From Candidula unifasciata (taxonomy: Eukaryota; Mollusca; Gastropoda; Stylommatophora; Geomitridae): 64,000 nt of DNA. The stretch is from NCBI GenBank assembly GCA_905116865.2, contig CAJHNH020004879.1, forward strand, positions 453,001 through 517,000, read 5' to 3'. The notes beneath the pieces are model-generated. The model saw only the letters and a program-made list of their open reading frames with translations. It did no database searches and was not told where the DNA came from. Numbering within the stretch: the stretch's first letter is position 1; each line of letters starts with the position of its first letter. Positions 29,960 through 40,739 of this stretch are shown here, in pieces. The translations under genes and the position numbers were made by a program.

Positions 29960-30500
29960 TTAGTTAGTCTTTCCTCTTGTGTCGAGTGCGGCACATAGGG
30001 CAGAGGTCGTGACTCTCCATGCACGGCGGTCCGTTGCAATCCGTTGTAGGTCTTGGATGTTTGAGTGGCCCATGAGCGAGCCTTCCCTGATGATAGTTCT
30101 ACGTAGGGTTTCCCTTGGTCTTCCACGAGATCTTTTCCCCTGTGGTGTCCAAATGAGGGCTTGGTAAGGAAGTCTTGATTTATCCATTCTAAGGACGTGG
30201 CCGACATAGTTCCAGCGGCGTTTTCGTATAAAATTAGACACATACTCTTGCCTGGATTCTTGCCTTATTTGTGTATTGGTTCGGAAATCTGACCATTTGA
30301 AATTTAGTATTCTTCTAAGGCATTTATTTTCAAAACTGTCTAATTTTGTGTCTAGAGTGTTCGTTGATTTCCAGCTCTCGCATCCATAGGTTAGTACTGG
30401 AATCACACAAGAATTGAAGATCTTGAGTTTTGTGTGTTTGCTAAGTGTCTTTGATTTCCAGATGTTAGACAGTTTATTGAAGGCACTAGATGCCAGTTGT
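29960..30500 (-). pseudogene. LINE ORF2 C-terminal fragment (RTE/CR1-like)
   Basis: A 148-codon open frame on the minus strand reads LTYGCESWKSTNTLDTKLDS, CLRRILNFKWSDF, RKRRWNYVGHVLRMDKSRLP and GKRSRGRPRETLRRT, ending in a stop at 29960. This is the classic post-RT region of RTE/CR1-type LINEs. It is 5'-truncated. It is one of the better-preserved fragments here. Confidence 0.85.
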
Positions 30501-30714
30501 TATATATACATTATGATTATTATTTCATATAATAACATTCTTATATATTAAAACAAGATGATTAATTACATTAACTGCAATTACTAATTATGTTTTCAAA
30601 CCTGTTCTGGGTAAAGATTTGATACTACAGCATTCATAACAAGCCTATTATTAGCTCCATCTTCTTTCACAGCAGCCAGGGAAGAGGATATATTGATGGT
30701 ACCCATTCAAACAT

Positions 30715-30860
30715 GTTCTCACATATTGTAACTAACTAACTAACTAACTACCCTTTTCCACACACACACACACACCCACACCATACATACACACCACACA
30801 CACATCCACACTATGCACACCCACACCACACACATCCACACCACACACACATATTTGTGA
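30715..30860. repeat. (TAAC)n and CA-rich simple repeats
   Basis: TAACTAACTAACTAACTA followed by imperfect CACACA/CCACAC tracts. Confidence 0.85.
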
Positions 30861-32069
30861 TTATTATGATTATATTTTGAACCACTTTCTCACAAAAGTG
30901 AACACATGTATTATCATAGTTGAGACTGTTATTACTCCTGTTACCATTAATGACGAATGATTATGTTATAAAATTACTGACTGTTTCTTTCTTTCGCCTG
31001 GGGCTGCTTCTTAAGGTTTGACCATCCCTGCAATTCAAAGAATCACATCCTGGATGGTAGTCTGACAGGGCAGATTTCAGAGAAGATAAAATTAGGGGCA
31101 TCCAAATGGCCGCATTATAACAACAGAGATGAGAAGTCTTAGCACAGCTGATGGAGTAGCACAAAGAGATACAATTAAAAATGAAGACTAGGGCTGAAAC
31201 AAGTCACACAGTTTATTAGAGAGTGACGGTTGAGATGATGTGGCCATCTGCTACAGAAAGCCTTGCTGAAGATGTACAATAAGCTAGCAAGGGAATACCA
31301 TGCAAAAGAAGGATGGCATCAAGATGAGCTTCAAAGAAATGAAAACTTATGCAACCTTTCTGAATGACACCTCCCCCCCCCCCCCCCCAACACATTTTTT
31401 CTTTCTTTGTGTGTCATCTCACTGATCCAGGTTGTAGCCAGTCATGGTTTTCTGTAACTTCTCTGAGGGGTGATGGATTTGATCACCTTTTTGCAGGTTT
31501 CTGCCCTACCATATGTTTCTTGTGTCGTTAGTGACCTTGCGGAGACAGCATTTCACAAATAGTTACTTTTTGTTCTGGTGCCCTATTCTTTGTCACTGAA
31601 CATAAAGTAGGGATAAAGATAATATTGATCATTTGCTGTTAACCTAGAAGGGAGATATCTGGGTGTCTAGGCAGTGGGGCTATCTGGTAGGAAACAGAAT
31701 GTGCCTTCTGTACTCTGGCGTCTATATCACTAACAAGTCTGCCATTCCCTGTAAAAATGCTTTCTAAATATTTGAATTCTTGTACTTGTCCACCCCTCAA
31801 CACTTAGATGAGTAAACTGGAGAAAGAGAAATTCTCATGCTAAAAAAGACAATAAATTATAAAGTGGTTATGGTGGATCATTTTTGTTTTGCGTCAATTT
31901 ATTTGCCAGTGACATTTTTTGTGAAACGTTTACTGATGTTACTACATGTTTCTTTTTGTCACAGTGCCAAAACTTTATTACCATCCTGTTGTGTCATCTC
32001 TGCACCAAACTGAGCTTGTCAATGAGCAGTCAATTAATTTGTTTACCAGCTTGCTACAATTTAAAGCAT
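30861..32069. other. Intergenic, no recognised features
   Basis: AT-rich sequence with a C-run at 31373-31389. Short frames only. Around 31.5 kb it shares 'GTTAGTGACCTT..AGACAGCA' with 14.68 kb, suggesting an unnamed dispersed repeat. Confidence 0.45.
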
Positions 32070-32080
32070 TATCGATGAAA

Positions 32081-32304
32081 GGTTAGTTGCGTATCCTTTA
32101 CAGGACGTTAAGAACCAACCCCAACAGCCCCTGGCTGTTGTATGGTTTTTCTAGGCAAATTTGCGTCCAGTAGTTTTCCATTTCTTTCTGGACAGTCGGC
32201 TTTCTTGATATCACTGTTGAAACCAATGCAAGGTGCATGGCCCGCAGCTGGGATCAAACCTGGCATTTACGAAGCATTAGCATCGACTTAGCCACAGAGC
32301 TGAC
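32081..32304 (-). mobile_element. SINE D copy with 11-bp target duplication
   Basis: tRNA-like head on the minus strand at the right end (TGTGGCTAAGTCGATGC, A-box-like) and a body with CAGCCCCTGGCTGTTGTATG. Flanked by TATCGATGAAA at 32070-32080 and 32305-32315. A second copy lies at 63653-63890. Confidence 0.85.
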
Positions 32305-32859
32305 TATCGATGAAAACTTGAAAAAATTATCTAGGCTACTACTCTACAATGTGGGATGTCTGTACTGATTCAATCACTAATCAACTTCATTCATATCACA
32401 AGCTAAAGGTTTCATTCACTATAAACATAAATGAGATACTTTAACTTTTATAAATGACAACCAGATTTCTGTTGTGAACTGCACTAAAAATGGTGTATGT
32501 TTGGAATGGCATGTACTTATGCAGATACGTAATAACACTGAACATTGTTTACCATATTGCAAGAAATATGAACTCCAAAGTACTCCCCTTAATGAATACG
32601 TGACCCACTGCAAAAAACCTTTGACAATTAAAAACCACTCAGGGAGCAGACTGCTCTAAAGAACTACAAGGAAGGATTTAACAGGGCATCACAGGAACAG
32701 GGGTTAGCAGAGATGTTAATATTTATTCTCAGACAGAATAATAGTATCCTAGATCATTTTAAATATCCACACAGATAAACTACACAATTACCATAATTAT
32801 TTGAAAGTGTACTTAAAAATATACTGAACTGACAATTTATACTTCTACAACAACTGTTT

Positions 32860-33195
32860 GCAAACAGCGGGGAATGGAGAGTGAGAAGTAACAACGAAAT
32901 TCATAATCTGTTTAAATCGCCATTGATAACTGGCATCATGAGAGATAACAGACTGAAATGGTTGGGGCATATTGAGAGAATGTCAGATAACAGAGAAGTG
33001 AAAACTGTGTACACAAGGGAGATGAATGGTCGTAGACTACGAGACAGACCAAGAAGAAGATGGAGAGATAATGTCCAGACAGACATGCAAACACTTGATA
33101 TCACCAACTGGAAAGAGAAGGCCAACCAGAGAGATGAGTGGAGGCGGGTGATATCTGCAGCAATGAACTTCAAGGGCTCGGAATGCTGAAGAAGA
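32860..33195 (+). pseudogene. LINE ORF2 C-terminal fragment
   Basis: A 102-codon open frame contains NRLKWLGHIERMSDNREVKT, RRLRDRPRRRWRDNVQTDMQ and DEWRRVISAAM, then a stop followed by a short (GAA)n run. It is a 5'-truncated LINE end with a simple-repeat tail. Confidence 0.85.
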
Positions 33196-33199
33196 AGAA

Positions 33200-33930
33200 G
33201 AAGCAACTGATACACAAGCTATGCATTATTAAAAAACCAAATATAACTGATAGACATGAACATCAATTATTGAAACAGAAAAACAACTCTTTCTATCATA
33301 ATTATAATCTGGATAGGTTGAACAGGATATTCTTGTTTAACTTACTAATTCTATCTAACTAGTTGCTTTTTTACAACATGCTTGCTGGCACCAGGGAAGG
33401 AGCATGAACCAAACAAGCAGGATAGGGCAGTTACGAGGCAAACCATCTGCACTGAAGTTGAATCCCCAACTAATGACTGACTACACCAAGGGCAACAAAC
33501 ACTTAAATATATCCCCAACATAGGATAGTTTTATACAAAACAAATTCAGTGTTCCCCAGAGCTCAGCTGTGGAACAATGCTCTACATTTAATCAAAGATA
33601 CTATCATAGTCTATTAGATGACTACCCCAGTATGGAGACTACATGGCACCAAAAACATTTCTAAGTATTTAAAGCTTGAGTATATTCCCCTTATCCTTAT
33701 TGCACTTCCAATAGTTATAAATCATAATTATAAGTAAGTAAAGAAGCACTTTCCCATGCTATTGGGCATTTATATATAGGGCTATAAGAGAAGAGTAAAG
33801 TGCAAAATGAAACCAGAAATTGGAGAGCAACTGTGTGGTTTTGTGATGAAATGCACAGATATCTAACTGTACTTGTGCTTTGTTGCTAAAAGCATTTGAT
33901 AAACTGAAACATTAGAATTGGGACACTGTA
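33200..33930. other. Intergenic, no recognised features
   Basis: AT-rich unique-looking sequence between two LINE fragments. No domain or repeat family recognised. Confidence 0.45.
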
Positions 33931-33939
33931 AACGCTGAT

Positions 33940-34723
33940 GATTAAGATCTGTGAATAATTTTTTTTTTTAAAGAATTTTGGTACACAAGAAGCAGCCATA
34001 AGAATTGACAAACAAGTAAAAACATTCCAAAACATTAAACAAAGCTTTAGACATGGGTGTATACTATCACCCGATTTATTCAATTTGTGCAGTGAAATAA
34101 CAATGAGATTCATATATTGGTTTGCTAGGAATATCATTTGGGGAGCACAACATTAACAACCCTGTGACATAATAATGATATAATTTTGATCGCTGATAAT
34201 GAAACACAATTGCAAGAAATAATGTACATACAATAAAAGTAAATACCGTCAAAATGGGTCTTAGTTTGAATAGAAGAAAAACAGAAGTAAAGGAAACTAC
34301 AAAGTAAATGGAACAATCCTCAAGCAAGCTGGTATGTTTAATAAGTACATAGGTAACAGAAGATAGAATATGTTTTCAAGAAGTTAAAGGCGGCATTTCA
34401 CAAACGAGGTGAGAAAAGGAATTTTCAAAAACTATATAAATCATATCCAGAATGAAGCAAATCAAGGACAATTAGCCAATCAGTAGAATATTATATGGAA
34501 TGACAGAGATGAAGTTTTAGAGACGAATGATGAGAACACACTGAGCAGATAAAAAAAAGAGTAACAAAGATGTCTTGAAAGAAACTGGCTCATGAAGAAA
34601 ATTGATTGCCCATATCAGAAGGAGAGAATCTAAATTCTTACATCTTATCATAAGAAGGAGAAAACTTTCAGTACATGATGACAGTGGAAAAGTTACAGGG
34701 GAAAAAGAGCCCAAGGGAAAACG
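33940..34723 (+). pseudogene. Decayed LINE reverse transcriptase
   Basis: Frame-shifted translation follows the non-LTR RT order: FRHGCILSPDLFNLCSEI, IADNETQLQEI-like sequence, VKMGLSLNRKKTEVKET, a later ISRILYGMTEM and RRRKLSVHDDSGKV, ending at the N run. Many stops; the catalytic YADD region is disrupted. Confidence 0.7.
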
Positions 34724-34740
34724 NNNNNNNNNNNNNNNNN
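34724..34740. other. Run of 17 N (assembly gap)
   Basis: Undetermined bases directly after the LINE relic; the true gap length is unknown. Confidence 1.
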
Positions 34741-34954
34741 TTCTTTCTCTATTCTAAAAGGACCATTAAGCATTCTGCATTTATTAGAAATTGCCTTATT
34801 TTGTTCTCCTGTTTCCGCCCCAAAAAAAATTACTGATTTGACATTAAAAAAATTTTTTAAAGTTTATATTTTTTTAATTTTTTTTGACCTCCAAAAATTT
34901 CCCATGCTATAAAATCTTGAGATCTACTAACAAATTCTAATGACTAATTTTTGG

Positions 34955-35135
34955 AGCTTTCCTTCGAAGTAGGAGCGCATCTGCTTGAGAGTCAAGAAAT
35001 CAAGAGTCTGCACACAGATGAGTCAGATCTGTCAAATGGATGCATACACAACACTCAGATTCTGAAACAGAAGTGCAGTCCTGAAGTGATGAATAACCAG
35101 AACTTTACGCCGGAGTTTACAGCTGGTGAACGCAA
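34955..35135 (+). mobile_element. Repeat B copy leading into (AAG)n
   Basis: CTTCGAAGTAGGAGCGCATC, AAGTGATGAATAACCAGAAC and TTTACAGCTGGTGAACGCAA match repeat B. Its (GAA)n tail is continuous with the large AAG tract. Confidence 0.8.
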
Positions 35136-35139
35136 AGGA

Positions 35140-35174
35140 TAAAGAAGAAAAAAAGAGAAGGTGAAGAAGAAAAA

Positions 35175-35205
<31 letters not shown>

Positions 35206-35851
35206 AAGAAGAAGAAGAAGAAGAAGAAGAAGAAGAAGAAGAAGAAGAAGAAGAAGAAGAAGAAGAAGAAGAAGAAGAAGAAAAAGAAGAAGAAGAAGAA
35301 GAAGAAGAAGAAGAAGAAGAAGAAGAAGAAGAAGAAGAAGGAAGAAGAAAGAAGAAGAAGAAGAAGAAGAAGAAGAAGAAGAAGAAGAAGAAGAAGAAAG
35401 GAGAAGAAGAAGAAGAAGAAGAAGAAGAAGAGAAGAAGAAGAAGAAGAAGAAGAAGAAGAAGGAGAAGAAGAAGGAGAAGAAGAAGAAGAAGAAGAAGAA
35501 GAAGAAGAAGAGAAGAAGAAGAAGAAGAAGAAGAAGAAGAGAGAAGAAGAAGAAGAAGAAGAAGAAGAAGAAGAAGAAGAAGAAGAAGAAGAAGAAGAAG
35601 AAGAAGAAGAAGAAGAAGAAGAAGAAGAAGAAGAAGAAGAAGAAGAAGAAGAAGAAGAAGAAGAAGAAGAAGAAGAAGAAGAAGAAGAAGAAGAAGAAGA
35701 AGAAGAAGAAGAAGAAGAAGAAGAAGAAGAAGAAGAAGAAGAAGAAGAAGAAGAAGAAGAAGAAGAAGAAGAAGAAGAAGAAGAAGAAGAAGAAGAAGAA
35801 GAAGAAGAAGAAGAAGAAGAAGAAGAAGAAGAAGAAGAAGAAGAAGAAGAA
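35140..35851. repeat. (AAG)n/(GAA)n microsatellite, about 700 bp
   Basis: Almost pure AAG triplets with occasional phase slips (extra G or missing base at about 35341, 35399, 35461, 35541). The second half (35560-35850) is uninterrupted. Open frames of poly-Lys/Arg/Glu and poly-Ser/Leu/Phe across it are artefacts of the triplet. Confidence 0.98.
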
Positions 35852-35999
35852 CTAAATGAACATAAATGGATGTCAAAATAAAATAATTTATATACAGTGG
35901 AACAAGATACTAAAGTCAGGTTAGGCAACGTAGCAGAAACAACGAGCTGATTAACACAAACGAGTTTAAGAAAACACAAAATAGACGACTATATAATAT

Positions 36000-36218
36000 T
36001 TGTTTTTTAAAGATATAGAAAAATTTCACAAGGCGTGGGCTCTTAGCTCACTTTTTTACGGAAGTGAAAACTTGGTCAACCAGTTCCCACCAGGAGGCAC
36101 AGCTGAATCGTTTCAACATGCAATGGCTAGAAAAATTCTTGGCATAAAGTGGCAAGGCAAGATAAGAAGCACTGAGGTATTGGAAAGAGCAGGTTTCGAG
36201 GAACTCAACAATTCAAAG
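36000..36218 (+). pseudogene. LINE ORF2 fragment truncated by the Penelope-like element
   Basis: Translation SSLFYGSENL, FQHAMARKILGIKWQGKIRS then EVLERAGFEEL is the post-RT region of a non-LTR polymerase. It stops where the Penelope terminal sequence begins (about 36219). Confidence 0.75.
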
Positions 36219-36401
36219 CAATGTTTCCCCGATGTGAATTTGAACAAAGAAGACACAAACAATAGACTGCACAATTTATTGCCTGGCATATTTCGCTGTA
36301 TCTCGTCAGGTGCATACTACAGTAACAAGTGAATAAATGAAGCAAATAGCTGAATCCTAAAAACTGAAACACAAATTCGAGTACATTCTACACTGTCTGT
36401 T

Positions 36402-36932
36402 TCACCAAGGTAACCTTAAGGAAACTACCATTTCTTTCTGCCTACAGAGATCCGGTTTTAACCGGTGGATCGCGGAAGCTTCCCCGCTTCTGAGTAATCT
36501 ACGGTTGGCCGATTTGTAAATAATTCGAAATGCATCATCCCTGTTAATGATGTGCCCGGAATTTAGAATGTGGCACGCAATTGCTGATGATGGATTTTGT
36601 CGACCAGTCACCTGATTCGTTGTTTTTGAGGTGTTAGTGTTTTGCATTGCTTTTACCACCCATAGTGGAATATGTTCAGCAACCCGTTGCTCCAGTCGTC
36701 GATCAGTTCTGCCCACATATGCAGCGGAACAGGTGCATTTAAATTGGTATATACAGTTAGATCTGGCGTACGTCGAGACTGGTTCTTTTACAGGTGGCGT
36801 AGGAATAGTGGTGGTTTTGAATCTCATAACGGGCATGGCTGCGTAAAAGGTTTGACCGACTGCTGTTTTGAGTCGGTCATATACACGTATTTTGGGTTCA
36901 AATGATTGTCGTACTGGTTTTAGTAGTTCCAC
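36402..36932 (-). pseudogene. Inverted Penelope coding copy lacking the RT core
   Basis: A 176-codon minus frame. It starts with LLKPVRQSFEPKI, which also occurs just upstream of the RT in the forward copy, then jumps directly to VYDRLKTAVGQTFYAAMPVM of the endonuclease part. The whole RT core (about 820 bp of the forward copy) is deleted in frame. The GIY-YIG segment (IYQFKCTCSAAYVGRTDRRL) and a natural C-terminus with a stop remain. It is uninterrupted at the point where the forward copy carries the nested insertion. Confidence 0.85.
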
Positions 36933-37006
36933 TCCAATCTAAATTTCTGCTGGATTGCAAAGTAAATACTAAAACCAGTACGACAATCATTTGAACCCAA
37001 AATACT
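36888..37006. repeat. Inverted repeat at the head-to-head junction
   Basis: About 38-base arms at 36888-36925 and 36968-37005 (GGTTCAAATGATTGTCGTAC on the left) around a ~42-base loop. They form the symmetry centre of the Penelope complex. Confidence 0.85.
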
Positions 37007-37065
37007 CAGAGATTCATTTGAACTGGCAGAATTACTAGACACAATGAATGTAAATCAAAAAATAC

Positions 37066-38331
37066 ATGGCATCAATGGATGTAACATCACTATTTACAAA
37101 CGTGCCCTTGAACGAAACCGTGAAAATTATATGTGACCGTATAAGAAATAAAAATCTGCAAGTAGGTTTACCTATTTCAAAACTTGAGGAACTTTTACTG
37201 TTGTGCACTTCGAACATCAATTTCAGCTTTCTTAAGCAGTCTTACCGCCAGATTGACGGTGTGGCCATGGGAAGCCCTCTAGGCCCTATTCTAGCGGACA
37301 TCTTTATGGCACACTTGGAGGAACAGATGTCCATTGATATTGATAGTTTAGTAGTCTACCGACGTTACGTTGATGACATACTCATCATCGCCACAAACAA
37401 ACAACAGGCAGAGTCGTTTCACACAAAAATGAACCAAATGCACAAAAACATCACAGTGTCCATACAACATGAAAGTAGCAACACCTTGGCCTTTTTAGAC
37501 ATTTTAATGAGACGTAGAGATAATGGCACTATTGAAAGGTCAGTTTATCGTAAAGACACTTGGACAGGCCAGTACATCCATTTCAACAGTTTTGCACCTT
37601 TGCAATACAAACGTGGTCTAGTGAGGACATTATTCCACCGTGCTAGAAAGATTTGTTCCAGCGACACTCTACAAGCTGAATTCGAAACGATTAAACAAAC
37701 ACTGATTTCTAATGGATATCCAGGTGGTTTTATTAAGTGCCATTGCCATCCACCTAAACCAGTTACATTAGAAATGTCGGTGCCAAAAAAACAAGTTTAT
37801 ATACATCTAATGTTTTGGGGAGATGACGTCATGCAACGTGTATATGACCGACTCAAAACAGCAGTCGGTCAAACCTTTTACGCAGCCATGCCCGTTATGA
37901 GATTCAAAACGACCACGATTCCTACGCCACCTGTAAAAGAACCAGTCTCGACGTACGCCAGATCTAACTGTATTTACCAGTTTAAATGCACCTGTAACGC
38001 TGCATATGTGGGCAGAACCGATCGACGACTGGAGCAACGGGTTGCTGAACATATTCCACTATGGGTGGTAAAAGCAATGCAAAACACTAACACCTCAAAA
38101 ACAACGAATCAGGTGACTGGTCGACAAAATCCATCATCAGCAATTGCGTGCCACATTCTAAATTCCGGGCACATCATTAACAGGGATGATGCATTTCGAA
38201 TTATTTACAAATCGGCCAACCGTAGATTACTCAGAAGCGGGGAAGCTTCCGCGATCCACCGGTTAAACCGGATCTCTGTAGGCAGAAAGAAACCATACGC
38301 ACACACCACTCACGCTAATCAGATCCCATAG
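37066..38331 (+). pseudogene. Penelope-like reverse transcriptase with GIY-YIG endonuclease (inactive)
   Basis: The 421-residue frame holds motif A (DVTSLFTNVPLNE, residues 5-17), motif B (GVAMGSPLGPILADIF, 65-80), the catalytic YVDD (101-104), and a C-terminal GIY-YIG-type segment (IYQFKCTCNAAYVGRTDRRL from about residue 303). The N-terminal part of the polymerase continues upstream (36968-37065) in another frame: an A-run near 37057-37062 carries one extra base. At the C-terminus a run of A is one base shorter than in the inverted copy, and the nested element then cuts the frame. It is 5'-truncated relative to complete Penelope-like proteins. Confidence 0.88.
38282..38292. repeat. Target duplication, left
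   Basis: GCAGAAAGAAA, repeated at 40465-40475. The unoccupied site GTAGGCAGAAAGAAATGG is preserved in the inverted copy near 36432-36450. Confidence 0.85.
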
Positions 38332-40464
38332 CCGCCAGATCAGTACAGCCTATTCACTTGCCTGACAAAATGAGCAAAGCCAAGAAACCAGCGAAGGCCG
38401 CCTCACCAAGGAAGCCAGTCCCGGCAGTACCAGAAGTCGCAGCCTCAGACGAACAGAGCCAGGAGCTAATCACCCAAAGACCGGTCAGCCCTACTCCAGA
38501 AGTCAGTGTCGCAGCAGCAACCATCATTACCTCAGAAGCCGAGAAACCACCCCAGCCATCAAAATCCAATGCCACCGACGCCCCAGCGGCCCAGTCATTC
38601 ATGAGGCCACCGACGATCTCAAGCACCCAAGGGAGGACTCAGCAGCAGGGTAACTACCAAACAGATATCCTGCAGTGCGCTCGGTGCAATAGGGCGTGGC
38701 ACACTGCCGCGACCTGTCGCAGCGGGCCCACTTGTCGTTACTGTGCTAAGGCGCACGACTTCAAAGAGTGCCCCCTAGCCAAAGTTGATCAAGATTTTAA
38801 AAAACCTAACACGAACAGAAGGTGCTCAAACTGTTCAGGACCACATAGCGCCAGATACCAGGGCTGCCCCTACTTGAAAGATTGCAAAAGGCGACCCACC
38901 CAGCCAAGCGCAGCAAGACCAAACTACAGAGCCAGACCAGCCGATAAAGACGACGATTTAGCGCAACAACTGACCGAAATCCGGAATGAAATCTGCACGA
39001 TCAACAGGCAGAAAGTAACCAGAGAGGAAGCCACCTCGGACAGAATCGAGATGCTAGGCCTCATCTCCCAAACATTGGACGAACTAAAAACACAGAGGGC
39101 AGACAAACATTCAGAAGCGGTCCAAACAAACACCAGACTACTGGCCGAAATAACAGCGGCGACCACAAAAATGGAAGACCTATTAGCACAAATCAAAGCA
39201 GCACAAGTCCAAGAGGTAACTCGGCGTCAAGCAGAAAGAGAGGAACATCAGAGAGAGATGGCCGCTCTCAAAGAAGCCCGTGAGACGACGTACGAAAAAA
39301 TCACTCGACTGCTAGAGGTGAAAGCTGAAGCAGACGCTGCAATGATGGCAGTCATCATGGAGAAAACCCGGCAGAGAGAGAATGCGGAACAGGAGACAAA
39401 CATACAAGAAACTCTCAAAGAAGCTGTAAACGAAATCAAAAATCTCATAGAAACACAGCTAATGCAAGAGCAAGGATCCGACCCAGAATACCAAGACCCA
39501 GATCAAGATTTGGAGGAAGAAGAAGCCGATCACCCAGAATCCGAAAATCGAGTCTTCGAAATGCCAGCCGTCGTACCCGACGACGAACTAACTCCAGCCT
39601 ACATCGACGATCTGGTGAGCCGAGTGAACGAATGGATTAAACCAAGCAGAGGAGAGTGGAAAGGGCCCCACGGGTGGGAAATCGTCCGCTACGACTCGGC
39701 ATCTGACTTCAATGACCCAGAAAGATTACACCCGGGCCTGCTGGAGTACAAAATCAATCTAATCCAAGAGATGGCAAGAGCCCACCAAATCATCAGTGCG
39801 AGAGCCGAGCCTAAACAAAACAACCGCCGCAACCAACACCACAAGAAACGCTAACAATCCAGAGGCGACCCAGACAGACAGACCCAGCAGAAACCAGCGA
39901 CCAATTGAATCCAGCTTAGCCGCCACGACAGCCCACCAAACTAGTCCAACCGGCATGACGAAGTCAGCAACCATCCAGAACCGACCTAGCCGCCATAACA
40001 CATTCCAAACCCTGCTCACCGGACCGGACCACTCGCGCAAAACCAGTCAGCCAAAACCGCTCTACAGCCAGATACAATCCCACTCTCCTCCGTACCAGGC
40101 CGCGCCCGGCACTCCCTAATTGTCCTTACCAGGACTTTTAGTTTTCCCCTCCCAATGAAGCCTACTCACACCAACCGAAAGGAACAGCCCAAGCACGGAT
40201 AGCAGAACTCAAGGCGCAACCACACGCCTCCACGAAACAAAGCGACCTAGAGTCAACAATCAAACAAGGAGCAGACTGAAAAAGTCTAGGAGATTTATTA
40301 TTTTTGTTTTCAACAAACTTCAACTTCGGCGATTGTGACCAACACGCCACAAAAGGCTAGAAACAAAAACTGCTCACAAAAAACGGACTCAAATATAAAG
40401 TAGGCCCCCAGGTCAACTTTGAAGAGTCCCAGTTTATTACTTTTTTTTCTTATATCAATGCAAT
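38293..40464 (+). mobile_element. Gag-only LINE-like insertion (2.17 kb)
   Basis: Bounded by an 11-bp direct repeat and absent from the inverted copy of the host element, so it is a true insertion. It holds a ~65-bp leader, one gag-like ORF and ~600 bp of 3' sequence without endonuclease or RT. The end has no poly(A). It resembles half-LINEs that retain only ORF1; it would need enzymes supplied in trans. Confidence 0.78.
38358..39854 (+). CDS. Gag-like ORF1 protein with three CCHC zinc knuckles and coiled coil
   Basis: 498 codons, uninterrupted. The second ATG (residue 5, position 38370) is an alternative start. Residues 1-95 are Pro/Ala/Ser-rich. Zinc knuckles: C107-C110-H115-C120 (canonical CCHC), C126-C129-H133-C138 and C156-C159-H163-C170, the last within GPHSARYQGCPYLK, a signature seen in ORF1 proteins of Jockey/I-type LINEs. 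Residues about 205-375 are a long Glu/Lys/Leu-rich coiled coil, followed by an acidic stretch (about 373-400) and a basic C-terminus (NNRRNQHHKKR). The likely role is RNA binding and particle assembly. Its GC content is higher than the surrounding DNA, and the intact frame suggests recent insertion. Confidence 0.85.
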   Translation: MPDKMSKAKKPAKAASPRKPVPAVPEVAASDEQSQELITQRPVSPTPEVSVAAATIITSEAEKPPQPSKSNATDAPAAQSFMRPPTISSTQGRTQQQGNYQTDILQCARCNRAWHTAATCRSGPTCRYCAKAHDFKECPLAKVDQDFKKPNTNRRCSNCSGPHSARYQGCPYLKDCKRRPTQPSAARPNYRARPADKDDDLAQQLTEIRNEICTINRQKVTREEATSDRIEMLGLISQTLDELKTQRADKHSEAVQTNTRLLAEITAATTKMEDLLAQIKAAQVQEVTRRQAEREEHQREMAALKEARETTYEKITRLLEVKAEADAAMMAVIMEKTRQRENAEQETNIQETLKEAVNEIKNLIETQLMQEQGSDPEYQDPDQDLEEEEADHPESENRVFEMPAVVPDDELTPAYIDDLVSRVNEWIKPSRGEWKGPHGWEIVRYDSASDFNDPERLHPGLLEYKINLIQEMARAHQIISARAEPKQNNRRNQHHKKR

Positions 40465-40475
40465 GCAGAAAGAAA
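40465..40475. repeat. Target duplication, right
   Basis: GCAGAAAGAAA, identical to 38282-38292. After it the host element resumes with TGGTAGTTTCCTTAAGGTTA, as in the inverted copy. Confidence 0.85.
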
Positions 40476-40739
40476 TGGTAGTTTCCTTAAGGTTACCTTG
40501 GTGAAACAGACAGTGTAGAATGTACTCGAATTTGTGTTTCAGTTTTTAGGATTCAGCTATTTGCTTCATTAATTCACTTGTTACTGTAGTATGCACCTGA
40601 CGAGATACAGCGAAATATGCCAGGCAATAAATTGTGCAGTCTATTGTTTGTGTCTTCTTTGTTCAAACTCAACATTTTTTTTTTTTTTTTTCTAAATTCG
40701 TCTTTTTGTTTAGACACTGGCTTTTTAAAAAAAAATATT

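Larger units (their letters stand above)
36225..40670 (+). mobile_element. Penelope-like element complex with inverted partial copy and nested insertion
   Basis: The ends at 36239-36440 and 40465-40668 are inverted copies of one another (for example TTGAACAAAGAAGACACAAA on the left). From left to right: left terminal sequence; an inverted, internally deleted coding copy (36402-36932); a ~40-base spacer; the forward RT/GIY-YIG coding copy (36968-38292); a nested 2.17-kb insertion; right terminal sequence. RT plus GIY-YIG endonuclease in one frame defines Penelope-like elements, which often occur with inverted partial copies at the 5' side. Frameshifts show this copy is inactive. Confidence 0.85.

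Noticed and set aside
35032..35979. Long frames of poly-Ser/Leu/Phe and poly-Lys/Arg/Glu
   Set aside because: They are the three frames of an (AAG)n tract on each strand and have no unique coding ends.
38293..40464. A new type of Penelope element with its own gag gene
   Set aside because: The 11-bp target duplication and the empty site in the inverted arm show the gag ORF came with a separate insertion.
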